Source: Anaerohalosphaeraceae bacterium | GTDB lineage: Bacteria; Planctomycetota; Phycisphaerae; Sedimentisphaerales; Anaerohalosphaeraceae | NCBI GenBank assembly: GCA_035378985.1 | Contig: DAOSUR010000020.1 | Coordinates: 1,508 to 45,894 of the forward strand | Direction of reading: 5' to 3' | Length of the DNA: 44,387 nt | In this document: positions 25,778 to 34,685 of the stretch, in pieces | Position numbering within the stretch: the stretch's first letter is position 1 | Layout of the letters: each line of letters starts with the position of its first letter | Position numbers and translations under genes: made by a program | Notes under the pieces: generated by a model | What the model was told of the DNA's origin: nothing | Seen by the model: the letters and a program-made list of their open reading frames with translations, nothing else | Database searches by the model: none

Positions 25778-26335
25778 TTAAACTCCCTCATACCTGGGCA
25801 GACGGGAAGGACAAATCTGACGCAGCGGCCCGTATCGGCTGTCTTTAGCGGAGAGAATCGGCTTCTCAATCGGCCAGGCAATCCCAATCTCCGGGTCATT
25901 CCAGCAGACCCCGCCTTCACAGTCCGGCACATAAAAATCCGTGCATTTATACGAAAACAAAGCGGTCTCGCTTAATACGCAAAAACCGTGTGCAAATCCC
26001 GGAGGAATGTACATCTGCAGGTGATTGTCCGACGACAGCTCTGCACAGACATACCGTCCGAAGGTCGGCGAGCCGACCCGAATATCCACGGCCGCATCAA
26101 ACACCCGGCCCTGCAACACCTGAACCAGTTTGCCCTGTCCGTGCGGATGCTGATAATGCAGCCCTCGAAGCACCCCCTGCTGCGAAAACGAAACGTTGTC
26201 CTGAACAAACGCCGGCAGGCCGAGCTCCGCATACCGTTTCTGCTGCCAGGTTTCCAGAAACCAGCCGCGGGAATCCCCGAATACAGCCGGCCGAATCAGC
26301 AGCACCTCCGGAATCGATGTCGGCAGAATCTCCAT
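25778..26335 (-). CDS. rfbC: dTDP-4-dehydrorhamnose 3,5-epimerase
   Basis: RfbC epimerises C3 and C5 of dTDP-4-keto-6-deoxyglucose. The cupin fold is shown by FGDSRGWFLETW near the N-terminus, QDNVSFSQQGVLRGLHYQ with the catalytic histidine, VFDAAVDIRVGSPTFG, and YIPPGFAHGFCVLS. Length is 185 residues, normal. The ATG shares one base with the rfbA stop (TGATG), so the two genes are coupled. Confidence 0.95.
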   Translation of the reverse strand: MEILPTSIPEVLLIRPAVFGDSRGWFLETWQQKRYAELGLPAFVQDNVSFSQQGVLRGLHYQHPHGQGKLVQVLQGRVFDAAVDIRVGSPTFGRYVCAELSSDNHLQMYIPPGFAHGFCVLSETALFSYKCTDFYVPDCEGGVCWNDPEIGIAWPIEKPILSAKDSRYGPLRQICPSRLPRYEGV

Positions 26336-27213
26336 CAGCCGATTTCCTCTATCATCTGTTTCAGATAATCACCGTAATGATTCTTCTTCAGCGGTTCTGC
26401 CAGACGGAGCACCTGTTCGGCATCAATCCATCCCTGCCGATAGGCGATTTCCTCCGGACAGCAAATCATCAGTCCCTGCCGCTGCTGGACCGTCTGGACA
26501 AACACCGAGGCCTGAATCATCGCCTCCATTGTACCCGTATCCAGCCAGGCCGTCCCCCGCCCCAGCAGCCGCACCTGAAGACGGTTCTGCTTCAGATACA
26601 GATTATTCAAATCCGTAATCTCCAGTTCCCCCCGCGCCGAGGGACGAATCTGCGCCGCCAGCTCCGTCACCTGCGAATCATAAAAATACAGCCCCACCGC
26701 CGCATAGTGCGATTTGGGTTTCTGCGGTTTTTCCTCAATCCCGATCACTCGGCCGTTCCGGTCAAACTCGATAACCCCGTACCGTTCCGGGTCTTTGACC
26801 CAATATCCGAAAATCAAAGCGCCCTCTTCCTGACGGGCCGCCTCCTGCAGCATCTGGGAAAGCCCCTGCCCGTAAAAAATATTGTCCCCCAGAATCAGAC
26901 ACGCCGGACGGTCCCCCAGAAAATCTCGACCGATTAAAAACGCCTGGGCCAGTCCCTCCGGTCGCGGCTGACAGGCATATTCAATCTGCAGGCCCCATTG
27001 CCGGCCGTCTCCCAAAAGACGCTCAAAGAGAGGCAAATCGGCCGGCGTGGAAATCACCAGAATCTCCCGAATCCCCGCCAGCATCAGGGTGGACAGCGGA
27101 TAGTAAATCATCGGCTTGTCATACACCGGCAGGATTTGCTTGCTGATGGCCTGCGTAATCGGATACAGACGTGTCCCGCTTCCGCCGGCCAAGATAATCC
27201 CCTTTCGTTCCAT
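26335..27213 (-). CDS. rfbA: Glucose-1-phosphate thymidylyltransferase
   Basis: RfbA makes dTDP-glucose from dTTP and glucose-1-phosphate. GIILAGGSGTRLYPIT at the N-terminus, KQILPVYDKPMIYYPLSTLM, ILGDNIFYGQGL, and VIGIEEKPQKPKSHYAAVGL are diagnostic. Length is 292 residues, normal. It is the first gene of rfbACDB, preceded by AGGAAGGG and by the terminator of trxA, so it needs its own promoter in about 70 bases where I see no convincing -35/-10 pair. The enzyme is normally inhibited by dTDP-rhamnose. Confidence 0.96.
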   Translation of the reverse strand: MERKGIILAGGSGTRLYPITQAISKQILPVYDKPMIYYPLSTLMLAGIREILVISTPADLPLFERLLGDGRQWGLQIEYACQPRPEGLAQAFLIGRDFLGDRPACLILGDNIFYGQGLSQMLQEAARQEEGALIFGYWVKDPERYGVIEFDRNGRVIGIEEKPQKPKSHYAAVGLYFYDSQVTELAAQIRPSARGELEITDLNNLYLKQNRLQVRLLGRGTAWLDTGTMEAMIQASVFVQTVQQRQGLMICCPEEIAYRQGWIDAEQVLRLAEPLKKNHYGDYLKQMIEEIG

Positions 27214-27283
27214 AATCCCTTCCTGTCTCCAATGCAGCTCTCAGAAAAATCGGCCGCTGTTCGAGATTTCCCGGTGACCATCC

Positions 27284-27311
27284 AAAAAAAACGGGATACA
27301 ACCGTATCCCG
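27284..27311 (-). terminator. Rho-independent terminator of trxA
   Basis: An 8-bp perfect stem CGGGATAC/GTATCCCG (27292-27299 and 27304-27311) with a 4-base loop is followed on the minus strand by eight T residues. It lies 25 bases past the trxA stop. Confidence 0.9.
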
Positions 27312-27336
27312 CAAACAACAGTTCAATCCGGCAAAC

Positions 27337-27663
27337 CTACAGCAGCTCATCCAGAGCATCGGTAATGGCCTTTTTGCTCGTCAAGCCGACCCACTTTTTC
27401 TCCAGACTGCCGTTCTTGAACAAAAGCAGCGTCGGAATCGCCGTAATCCCGTACTCAATCGCGGCTTGCCTCTGTTCATTGGTATCTACTTTGCAAATCA
27501 GGGCACGACCGGCATATTCATTGGCAATTTCCTCAATCACCGGAGCCAGCATCCGGCACGGTCCGCACCATGGAGCCCAGAAATCCACCAGAACCGGCTT
27601 GTCCGTCCCCTGAATCATAGATTCAAATTCCGCATCCGTCAATTCAATCACATTACCCGCCAT
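27337..27663 (-). CDS. trxA: Thioredoxin
   Basis: A 108-residue cytoplasmic disulfide reductant. The active site is WCGPC (C33 and C36), followed by the fold-defining KVDTNEQ and the cis-proline in TAIPTLLLF. The ATG at 27663 has AAGGA 8 bases upstream; an ATG seven codons earlier is less well placed. It has its own promoter and terminator, so it is a single-gene unit between the scpA operon and the rfb genes. Confidence 0.95.
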   Translation of the reverse strand: MAGNVIELTDAEFESMIQGTDKPVLVDFWAPWCGPCRMLAPVIEEIANEYAGRALICKVDTNEQRQAAIEYGITAIPTLLLFKNGSLEKKWVGLTSKKAITDALDELL

Positions 27664-27722
27664 AGACGGTTCCTTTCGCTTCACAAATCAATAATCAATC
27701 CGGTTTCATAAACCTGAGGAGG

Positions 27723-27751
27723 ATTCTACCCCTGCTCTCAAACCCTGTCAA
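27723..27751 (-). promoter_or_regulatory. Strong promoter of trxA
   Basis: On the minus strand a perfect TTGACA (27751-27746), a 17-base spacer and TAGAAT (27728-27723) place the start near 27715, about 50 bases before the trxA ATG. The -35 box starts 8 bases beyond the scpA stop. Confidence 0.75.
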
Positions 27752-27758
27752 ACAGGAA

Positions 27759-28805
27759 CTATGGGGCCCCCGGAAAATCCGGTATTTGTTCAGAATCCCC
27801 GCGGCTGGACGGCATTGCCGGCGACGGATTTGGGCCGGCAGACGGCGGCTGAATTTCCTGAATGGGAATCCGAGGCCGTTCCCCGGACAAATCGATTTCC
27901 GGCAGTTCGATATCCAGGTCCTCCTCTTCTTCCTCATCCAGTTCGCCGGAAACAGAGGAAAGGTCTTCCGGTTTTTCGAGAGAACTCCGCTCCTCCGGCA
28001 ATTCACTCTGTCCGGCGGACTGCTGGGCATTCCGGACTGATAGAATCGCTTCCCGGACCGCCTCCTCGGCCGGAACATCTGTCAACGAACGAAGGACAAT
28101 AGGACTTCCGCTGTCGGCCTGCTCCGCCCAGACCAAGCGGTTGCGAATCAGCTCCAGCATCGCCAGGAACAACCCGATAAGCACCAGCCGATTTCCGCGT
28201 CCTTCAAAAATGGCTTCCAGCGTTTTCGGTCCTTCCGTCTGAAGCCGATGAAGAATTTCAATCTGATACAGGTCAATCGGCGTATCATCCTGAATTCGTT
28301 TGAAATCGCCGATCTGGCCGGTGGCCTTCAAAATCCGGTCAAAGGCCTCCAGCAGCGTCCAGACACTCACTTGTTCCAGGTCAATCTGCGGTTCCTGGGA
28401 CTTTTCCAAAGAAGACACGATAGAATCCGGACGTGTAAAGCGAAGCGACCGCTGCTCACCCGCCAGAGACAGCAGATTCGCCGCATCTTTATAACGCTTA
28501 TATTCGAGCAGCTGTCGAATCAGGGTTGAACGAGGGTCTCCTGCACTTTCTTCTGCTCCTTCCTCGGCCTCGCTCTTCGGCAGAAGCATTGCGGATTTGA
28601 TTTCCAGCAGGGTGGCGGCCATCACCAGAAACTCCGCCGCCACATCCATATCCAGCTCCTTGAGCATCTCAATATAATGAAGATACTGCTCCGTGATGCG
28701 GGCAATCGGAATATCATAGATATCCAGCTCTTCTTTGCGGACCAGATACAGCAGCAGGTCCAGCGGGCCGGCAAACACATCCAGCTGTACACGATATTCA
28801 CTCAC
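27759..28805 (-). CDS. scpA: Segregation and condensation protein A
   Basis: ScpA is the kleisin that bridges SMC heads in the bacterial condensin complex. The N-terminal domain YRVQLDVFAGPLDLLLYLV and ELDIYDIPIARITEQYL, with the FLVMAATLLEIKSAMLLP helix, is diagnostic. The winged-helix C-terminal kleisin part ends near 250. Residues about 265-348 form an acidic, Pro/Ser-rich, probably disordered tail (DEEEEEDLDIELPEIDL) absent from typical 250-residue ScpA. It starts with GTG at 28805 and overlaps the previous gene as GTGA. scpB is not adjacent. Confidence 0.93.
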   Translation of the reverse strand: MSEYRVQLDVFAGPLDLLLYLVRKEELDIYDIPIARITEQYLHYIEMLKELDMDVAAEFLVMAATLLEIKSAMLLPKSEAEEGAEESAGDPRSTLIRQLLEYKRYKDAANLLSLAGEQRSLRFTRPDSIVSSLEKSQEPQIDLEQVSVWTLLEAFDRILKATGQIGDFKRIQDDTPIDLYQIEILHRLQTEGPKTLEAIFEGRGNRLVLIGLFLAMLELIRNRLVWAEQADSGSPIVLRSLTDVPAEEAVREAILSVRNAQQSAGQSELPEERSSLEKPEDLSSVSGELDEEEEEDLDIELPEIDLSGERPRIPIQEIQPPSAGPNPSPAMPSSRGDSEQIPDFPGAP

Positions 28806-29071
28806 AAATCATCCCCCTCACTCACCTTACCCTCCTCGCCCCATTCGTCCAAAAGCATCTTTTCATTCAGTACAGACGCCGCCCGTTCCGCATCCGTTTC
28901 CAAAACCTGAAGCGAAACAGGAAAAACACCCGTCGGATACAGACCGCTGACAACCGGTTCTCCGAGAATCACACAGCGAATCCCTGCCTCCTCCAGTGCA
29001 ATCCTGGCCAGCTGGGCCTCTATCGGGTCCGCATATTGGGCCACCGTAATCAGCTTCTGCGCTTGGCTCAC
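28802..29071 (-). CDS. DUF2007-type small protein
   Basis: 89 residues. ITVAQYADPIEAQLARIALEEAGI followed by ILGEPV and VSLQVLETDAERAASVL matches the DUF2007 ferredoxin-like fold of unknown function (sometimes called a putative signal-transducing protein). It begins with GTG at 29071, overlapping the trpS stop as GTGA, with AAGGGA 6 bases upstream. Its stop overlaps the scpA GTG in the same way. The coupling means it is made together with TrpS and ScpA, but this does not reveal its role. Confidence 0.8.
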   Translation of the reverse strand: MSQAQKLITVAQYADPIEAQLARIALEEAGIRCVILGEPVVSGLYPTGVFPVSLQVLETDAERAASVLNEKMLLDEWGEEGKVSEGDDL

Positions 29072-30039
29072 AGAATCCCTTTCAAACCGACCGCCCGACG
29101 AACCCGGTCCAGCGTTCTGCGGGCCACCGCATCCGCCCGCGCTGCCCCATCCATCAGAATCTTCTCCACATAATCCGGATTCTTTTCCAGCTCCGCCCGC
29201 TTGGCCCGATAAGGCCGGAAATATTCAATCAGAAGCTCCGCAATTCTCTTCTTAACTGTCCCGTAGCCCAGGCCGCCTTTCCTATAGCGTTCTTCCCACT
29301 CTTTCAATTCTTCCGGCGAAGCCGCCAGCCGCAGAAGGGCAAACAGATTGCATGTTTCCGGATTTTTCGGTGCCTCCACCGGCGTCGAATCCGTCACAAT
29401 TCGCATCACCTTCTTCTGAACACTCGACTCCGGCTCAAAGATTTCAATCGTGTTATTGTAGCTTTTGGACATCTTCCGTCCGTCCAGACCCGGCACAACC
29501 GCCACCGATTCAATAATGTAATCCTCCGGAATCACGAATGTTTCTCCATAGGTGTTGTTAAACTTGACAGCAATATCCCGGGTCACCTCGATATGCTGCT
29601 TCTGGTCAGCCCCTACGGGAACCAGCTGGCTGTCAAAAATCAGGATATCCGCCGCCTGAAGCACCGGATACGCAAACAGCCCGTGGTTGGGGCTGATGCC
29701 CTGAGAAACCTTATCTTTATAACTGGTGCACCGCTGCAGCAGCCCCATGGGGGTAATGCACGAAAGAATCCATTGCAGCTCCGTCACCGCCGGCACATCC
29801 GACTGCCGCCAGAAGACCGTTTTTTTCGGATTCAGTCCCAGCGCCAGATAATCCATTGCGACTTCCATCGTCCTTTGACGGAGGGCCTCCGGATTGGGGT
29901 TGGACGTCAAGGCATGGTAATCCGCAATGAAATAGAACCCTTCATGTTCTTCCTGAAGGGCTAAGTTTTGTCTCATCGCACCAAAATAATTGCCGATATG
30001 AAGTTTCCCAGACGGCTGAATCCCGGAAAGAATCCTCAC
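29068..30039 (-). CDS. trpS: Tryptophanyl-tRNA synthetase
   Basis: TrpS charges tRNA-Trp. It is a class I enzyme: the HIGH-type motif is in SGIQPSGKLHIGNYFGAM at the N-terminus, and GRKMSKSYNNTI carries KMSKS. Length is 323 residues, normal for the short bacterial form. I chose GTG at 30039 because GAGGAGA lies 9 bases upstream and because the family begins exactly here; a longer upstream frame has no family similarity. It leads the trpS-DUF2007-scpA operon. Confidence 0.95.
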   Translation of the reverse strand: MRILSGIQPSGKLHIGNYFGAMRQNLALQEEHEGFYFIADYHALTSNPNPEALRQRTMEVAMDYLALGLNPKKTVFWRQSDVPAVTELQWILSCITPMGLLQRCTSYKDKVSQGISPNHGLFAYPVLQAADILIFDSQLVPVGADQKQHIEVTRDIAVKFNNTYGETFVIPEDYIIESVAVVPGLDGRKMSKSYNNTIEIFEPESSVQKKVMRIVTDSTPVEAPKNPETCNLFALLRLAASPEELKEWEERYRKGGLGYGTVKKRIAELLIEYFRPYRAKRAELEKNPDYVEKILMDGAARADAVARRTLDRVRRAVGLKGIL

Positions 30040-30076
30040 GACGTAAAATCTCCTCAAAAAAGTTCTAAAGCACTGT

Positions 30077-30105
30077 ACAGTATCAAGTAAAACCCCTTCC
30101 GTCAA
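30077..30105 (-). promoter_or_regulatory. Candidate promoter of trpS operon
   Basis: On the minus strand TTGACG (30105-30100), a 17-base spacer and TACTGT (30082-30077), with TG one base upstream as an extended -10. A second TTGACG lies 28 bases further upstream. I see no T-box or tryptophan leader peptide in the roughly 40-base leader. Confidence 0.45.
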
Positions 30106-30246
30106 GATTTGACCCATTGAGATTACACCCGTCAAAAAAAAATGGTTGTCGTCCCATAAAACCCCTTCTTGTTTACAAATAATAAAAAACAAACAAAATT
30201 CTTAAGTATTCCTTTATATTTTCTTTCTTTTTGCTTAATATTATTT

Positions 30247-30252
30247 TATAAT
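30247..30252 (+). promoter_or_regulatory. Candidate -10 element of flagellin-like gene
   Basis: A perfect TATAAT lies 33 bases before the ATG in a very AT-rich stretch (30180-30260). The -35 position (30224-30229, TTTCTT) is poor. I found no sigma-28 or sigma-54 flagellar promoter signature. Confidence 0.35.
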
Positions 30253-30284
30253 TTACAATGTACAATCTCTGAGGGGAGCACATT

Positions 30285-31055
30285 ATGGTTTCAATTTCTA
30301 CCATATCCATATCTCTCCAAGGACTATCGGAGGTACTGAAAGCCTATTTTGACCGGTTCGAGAAATCGGACAGCGGAAGCCGCCTCAACCGCGCTTCTGA
30401 CGGAGCCGCCCAGCTGGCTATCTCTTCTTTTCTGCGGTGTGAAATCGCCTCCGTAAAACAGGGATTTCTGAATCTAAATGAAGCCGTCTCCCTTCTCCAA
30501 ACAGCCGAAGGCAACTTGGGGGAGATTTCCGAAAAACTTCAGCGGATGCTCGAGTTGACAACGCAGGCACAAAGCGGAACGCTATCGCCTGCCCAAATAC
30601 AAATCCTTCAGGGAGAATTCGATAATCTATCTCAGGAAATAGCACAAATCAGCCAAACAGCGGAATATAACGGCATACCCCTCCACCAGCAAAAGCAAAC
30701 TTTATTCCTGTCTGCGGCCGGTAAAGAAATTCCTATTCAGTTGGAAGCCATCAATTTATTTCAGGGAAATGTTGAAAGTCCCGCCTGTGTCGAAGCACTG
30801 AGGTCTTTCATTGAGTTTATTCGAAATTACCGGTCCAGATTGGCCGCAACACTGAACTCTGTAGAAGGACTGTCTGACTATCTAAACAAGCTTCTGGAAG
30901 AAGCAACCCATTCGAAATCCCGGATATCCGACACGGACTATGCACAGGAAATCCTTGACTTATCTTCTTCCCAAATCGCTGCTCATATCGAATCAATTGG
31001 AATCCAAAATCATCTTTCCGCCCAAGCCGTACTGTCCCTCCTTCAGGAAAGATAA
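30285..31055 (+). CDS. Short flagellin-like protein (D0-D1 only)
   Basis: 256 residues. The N-terminal half matches flagellin D0/D1 helices: NRASDGAAQLAIS, then NEAVSLLQTAEGNLGEISEKLQRMLELTTQA and SQEIAQISQTAEYNGIPL, here cited in pieces. The C-terminal helices are recognisable as RISDTDYAQEILDLSSSQIA and AQAVLSLLQ. The central variable D2/D3 domains are missing and the conserved RLSSGLRIN is altered to SDSGSRLN. GAGGGGAG precedes the ATG. No flagellar chaperone, cap or other motility gene is nearby, so it may be an extra filament or hook-junction subunit or a relic; function is unproven. Confidence 0.75.
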   Translation: MVSISTISISLQGLSEVLKAYFDRFEKSDSGSRLNRASDGAAQLAISSFLRCEIASVKQGFLNLNEAVSLLQTAEGNLGEISEKLQRMLELTTQAQSGTLSPAQIQILQGEFDNLSQEIAQISQTAEYNGIPLHQQKQTLFLSAAGKEIPIQLEAINLFQGNVESPACVEALRSFIEFIRNYRSRLAATLNSVEGLSDYLNKLLEEATHSKSRISDTDYAQEILDLSSSQIAAHIESIGIQNHLSAQAVLSLLQER

Positions 31056-31250
31056 CAAAAAAACCGTTAAACCTCCATAAATGTGAATTAGTGCGCACTT
31101 TTGTACTTCACAAACCAATAATCTTTCACAAAAAACGCTTTTTTTGTTGCATTTTTGTCTTAAAATCATATTTTATCAGTCAAAAATACGGGTTCGCCAT
31201 CGGAATTACTGATAGTCAAGACCAACCTTTTTTTGAAAGGGAGAGGAGTA

Positions 31251-33233
31251 ATGGCAGAGCAAACATCAAAAGGACTGAAATCACTTCTGACGGAAAACAG
31301 AACATTTCCCCCGCCTGCTTCCATCCGAGCCAACGCCTGGGTCAACAGCATGGAACAGTATCAGAAAATGTGGGAGCAATCCATCAATGAGCCCGACAAG
31401 TTCTGGCTCCAGCAGGCCGAGATGCTTACCTGGTTCAAAAAACCGACAAAAAGTCTGGTGTACACTTGGAACACCAAGGCACGGAAAATCGAGCATACTT
31501 GGTTTGCTGACGGCAGTTTGAATGTTTCGTACAACTGTCTCGATCGGCATCTGGGCACTCCTGTCGAAAACAAGGTGGCTATCCTCTGGCAGGGTGAAGA
31601 AGAAAATGCTGTTAAAAAAATCACCTATAAACAGCTCCACGCGGAAGTCTGCAAGTTCGCCAATGTCCTGAAATCCAAAGGCATTCGCAAAGGCGACCGG
31701 GTAGCCGTTTATATGCCGATGGTGCCCGAATTGGCTGTTGTCATGCTCGCCTGCACCCGAATCGGCGCCATTCACTCTGTGATTTTCGGCGGATTCAGCG
31801 CCGACGCCATCAAAGACCGTGTCAATGACTCCAGCTGCAAAATGCTGATTACGGCCAATGTCTCTCTTCGTGCCGGCAAGCATATTCCGCTCAAATCTAT
31901 CGCTGATGAAGCCCTCGAAAAATGCCCGTCCATCGAAAATGTGGTCGTTGTAAAGGTCAACAATGACCCCTGCAATATGAAAAACGGGCGGGATTTCTGG
32001 TACCATGACCTGATGGCCAAAGCCGACCCGAACTGCCCTGCCGAACCGATGGACGCTGAAACACCTTTGTTTATCCTGTACACATCCGGTTCCACAGGCA
32101 AGCCCAAAGGAGTCGTTCACACCACCGGCGGGTATTTGCTTCACGTGGCTCTCACCCACAAAATCGTCTTCAATATTCACGATGACGATATTTACTGGTG
32201 CACCGCCGACATCGGCTGGGTCACCGGACACAGCTACATCGTCTATGGACCGCTGGCCAACGGCACCACCAGCTTGATGTTCGAAGGCGTACCTACCTAT
32301 CCGGACGCCGGCCGGTTCTGGCACATCTGCGACAAATTCGGCGTCACAGTCTTCTACACCGCTCCGACGGCTATTCGGGCCCTGATGCGGCTGGGTGAAG
32401 AATGGGTGATGAAATACAAACTGGACACCCTCCGGGTACTCGGCAGCGTTGGTGAACCTATCAATCCGGAGGCCTGGATTTGGTACTATGAAAAAGTCGG
32501 ACGAAAACGCTGCCCCATCGTCGATACCTGGTGGCAGACGGAAACCGGCGGTTTTATGATTACCCCGCTGCCTGGGGCTATGACCCTCAAACCCGGCAGT
32601 GCCTGCAAGCCGTTCTTCGGCGTGGACCCCATCGTCCTGCGGGACGACGGCACACAATGCGCACCCAACGAAGGCGGAAAATTGTGCATTCGGAAGCCCT
32701 GGCCGGGAATGATGCGGACAACTTGGGGCGACCATGAACGATTCATTGACACCTATTTTACGATGTTCGACAACATGTACTTCACCGGCGACGGCTGCCG
32801 AGTGGACGAAGACGGCGACTACTGGCTGATGGGACGCATCGATGATGTCGTTAACGTCTCCGGACACCGCATCGGCACCGCTGAAGTCGAAAGTGCCCTG
32901 GTCAGCCATCCGAAAGTGGCCGAAGCCGCCGTGACTCCCATTCCGCACGAAATCAAAGGACAGGGGCTCTATGCATACGTCACGCTGAAAGAAGGCATTC
33001 AGGAAAGCGAGGAATTGAAAAAGGAACTGATTCAGCATGTCCGAAAGGAAATCGGAGCAATTGCCGCTCCGGAGGCCATTCAGTTTGCACCCGCCCTGCC
33101 CAAAACCCGTTCCGGGAAAATTATGCGGCGAATCCTGCGGAAAATCGCTGAAAAAGATATCAGCAACCTCGGCGACATCTCCACACTGGCTGATCCGAGC
33201 GTTGTCGAAAAACTCATTGCAGGACGGGGATAA
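31251..33233 (+). CDS. acs: Acetyl-CoA synthetase (AMP-forming)
   Basis: Acs activates acetate with ATP and CoA through acetyl-AMP. The 660-residue protein has the ATP loop YTSGSTGKPKGVVHTTGG, the acetate-pocket WWQTETGG, the hinge region DYWLMGRIDDVVNVSGHRIG, and the C-terminal KTRSGKIMRR whose lysine (K623) is the residue acetylated and deacetylated in other Acs proteins. The ATG at 31251 has AGGAG upstream and gives the usual length. The 195-base leader contains an AGTGCGCACT palindrome (31091-31100) and a TGTGAA/TTCACA pair but no clear regulator site. It is followed by a terminator. Confidence 0.95.
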   Translation: MAEQTSKGLKSLLTENRTFPPPASIRANAWVNSMEQYQKMWEQSINEPDKFWLQQAEMLTWFKKPTKSLVYTWNTKARKIEHTWFADGSLNVSYNCLDRHLGTPVENKVAILWQGEEENAVKKITYKQLHAEVCKFANVLKSKGIRKGDRVAVYMPMVPELAVVMLACTRIGAIHSVIFGGFSADAIKDRVNDSSCKMLITANVSLRAGKHIPLKSIADEALEKCPSIENVVVVKVNNDPCNMKNGRDFWYHDLMAKADPNCPAEPMDAETPLFILYTSGSTGKPKGVVHTTGGYLLHVALTHKIVFNIHDDDIYWCTADIGWVTGHSYIVYGPLANGTTSLMFEGVPTYPDAGRFWHICDKFGVTVFYTAPTAIRALMRLGEEWVMKYKLDTLRVLGSVGEPINPEAWIWYYEKVGRKRCPIVDTWWQTETGGFMITPLPGAMTLKPGSACKPFFGVDPIVLRDDGTQCAPNEGGKLCIRKPWPGMMRTTWGDHERFIDTYFTMFDNMYFTGDGCRVDEDGDYWLMGRIDDVVNVSGHRIGTAEVESALVSHPKVAEAAVTPIPHEIKGQGLYAYVTLKEGIQESEELKKELIQHVRKEIGAIAAPEAIQFAPALPKTRSGKIMRRILRKIAEKDISNLGDISTLADPSVVEKLIAGRG

Positions 33234-33252
33234 AAACAATCAAAACTGCTTC

Positions 33253-33290
33253 AGGCCGGACGTGCATCCCCGCACGTTCGGCCTTTCTTA
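33253..33290 (+). terminator. Rho-independent terminator of acs
   Basis: A 13-bp stem AGGCCGGACGTGC/GCACGTTCGGCCT (one G-T pair; 33253-33265 and 33272-33284) is followed by TTCTTA. It lies 20 bases past the acs stop and before the transporter RBS. Confidence 0.75.
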
Positions 33291-33311
33291 CACATCTGAA
33301 AAGGAGGTCTT

Positions 33312-34583
33312 ATGTCAGAAAACCAATCATCCGGACCCATTAAAAATCACGGTTGGTCTGTTACATTTGCCGGAATGGGCATCAACCTGGCCCTGGGAAT
33401 TCTGTACACCTGGAGCGTAATCAGCAAAGGAATTCCCGCGGAGTGGGGTTGGACGGAAACCCAAAAATCCCTTCCCTATATGTTTGCCTGCCTCATCTTT
33501 TCTTTAGTCATGGTCCCCGCCGGACGAATGCAGGACAAAATGGGCCCTCGTCTGGCAGCCACCATTGGCGGTCTTTTGGTTGGAATGGGCTTCATTTTCG
33601 CCAGTTTCTTTACGTCCCCCATCGGATATCTGCTCGGTTTCGGCATCCTGGCCGGGGCCGGAATCGGATTCGGGTATGCATCCGCAACCCCTCCGGCAGT
33701 CAAGTGGTTTCCCGCAGACAAAACCGGACTGATAGCGGGTATCGTTGTGTCCGGCTTCGGTCTGGCCTCCGTCTATGCTTCACCGCTTACAAAATATTTG
33801 ATTAGCACCTACGGTGTTCAAAAAACCGTGCTGTTTCTCGGTATCGGATTTCTTGCTGCGGTTGTCTTTCTGGCTCAGCTGCTGAAAGCCCCGCCGCCGG
33901 GCTACACGGCAACCCTCAAATCTTCCTCCGCAAACAGCCCTGCCGCTGCTCCGGCCGCCGCAAAGCGGGATTTTGCCCCATCCGAGATGCTCCAAACCAT
34001 CCAGTTTTATCTGCTTTGGTTTCTGTACGCCTGCGGGGCCGGGGCTGGGTTGATGATTATCGCCAAACTGGCAGCCATTGTAAAAGTCCAGGCAGGGTTG
34101 GAAATGGGCTTTGTTCTCGTGGCTGTATTAGCCGTCGGAAACGGCGCAGGGCGAATCGGGGCAGGAATGCTCAGCGACAAAATTGGACGCAAAGCCGCCC
34201 TGTTCCTTTGCTTTGTGGTCCAGGCCGTCTGCATCTTTCTGCTGTCTATGGCCAAGGAAAAGACGCTGCTTGCCTCGGTTCCGGTTTTGTCGCTCCTTTC
34301 AGCGCTGATCGGAGCCAACTATGGTGCCAATCTGGCCCTCTTCCCATCCATCACCAAAGACTATTACGGACTGAAAAACTTTGGTGTCAATTACGGACTG
34401 GTTTTTACCTCGTGGGGAGTCGGAGGCTTTATGCTGGCCTATCTGGCAGGCAAAATGTATGACCTTTATAAAACCTTTGCCTATGCCTATTATGGAGCCG
34501 TTCTCCTGCTGATCGCGGCTGCGGTCTGCACGTTTTTGCTGCGGCCGCCGCTTCCCAAAACAGCCGCTGTGGAAATCAGATAA
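33312..34583 (+). CDS. OFA-family major facilitator transporter, copy 1
   Basis: 423 residues with about 12 hydrophobic helices. GILYTWSVISKG near the N-terminus and GRMQDKMGPRLAATIGG after helix 2 are marks of the oxalate/formate antiporter family, which moves small carboxylates; GMLSDKIGRKAAL repeats the motif in the second half. The substrate is unknown. AAGGAGG precedes the ATG. The nearness of acs suggests acetate, formate or oxalate, which is an inference. Paralogue of the next gene. Confidence 0.85.
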   Translation: MSENQSSGPIKNHGWSVTFAGMGINLALGILYTWSVISKGIPAEWGWTETQKSLPYMFACLIFSLVMVPAGRMQDKMGPRLAATIGGLLVGMGFIFASFFTSPIGYLLGFGILAGAGIGFGYASATPPAVKWFPADKTGLIAGIVVSGFGLASVYASPLTKYLISTYGVQKTVLFLGIGFLAAVVFLAQLLKAPPPGYTATLKSSSANSPAAAPAAAKRDFAPSEMLQTIQFYLLWFLYACGAGAGLMIIAKLAAIVKVQAGLEMGFVLVAVLAVGNGAGRIGAGMLSDKIGRKAALFLCFVVQAVCIFLLSMAKEKTLLASVPVLSLLSALIGANYGANLALFPSITKDYYGLKNFGVNYGLVFTSWGVGGFMLAYLAGKMYDLYKTFAYAYYGAVLLLIAAAVCTFLLRPPLPKTAAVEIR

Positions 34584-34685
34584 AAACCGTCGCAACAGTT
34601 CCTTGAACCAAAAACAGACTCAGCCGTACCAAAACGAACGCAGTAAAAAAACGGAACCGAATTATTCAACAGGAATACAGACAAC

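Noticed and set aside
30040..30284. Possible T-box or tryptophan leader upstream of trpS
   Set aside because: The likely promoter leaves only about 40 bases of leader, with no specifier hairpin, antiterminator sequence or Trp-rich short frame.
31056..31250. CRP-like TGTGA...TCACA pair upstream of acs
   Set aside because: The half-sites are about 20 bases apart instead of six, so this is not a CRP-type site; only the separate AGTGCGCACT palindrome is noted.
31281..33239. 652-codon open frame antisense to acs
   Set aside because: It is an exact shadow of the well-supported acs coding frame, caused by codon bias, and has no recognisable domain.
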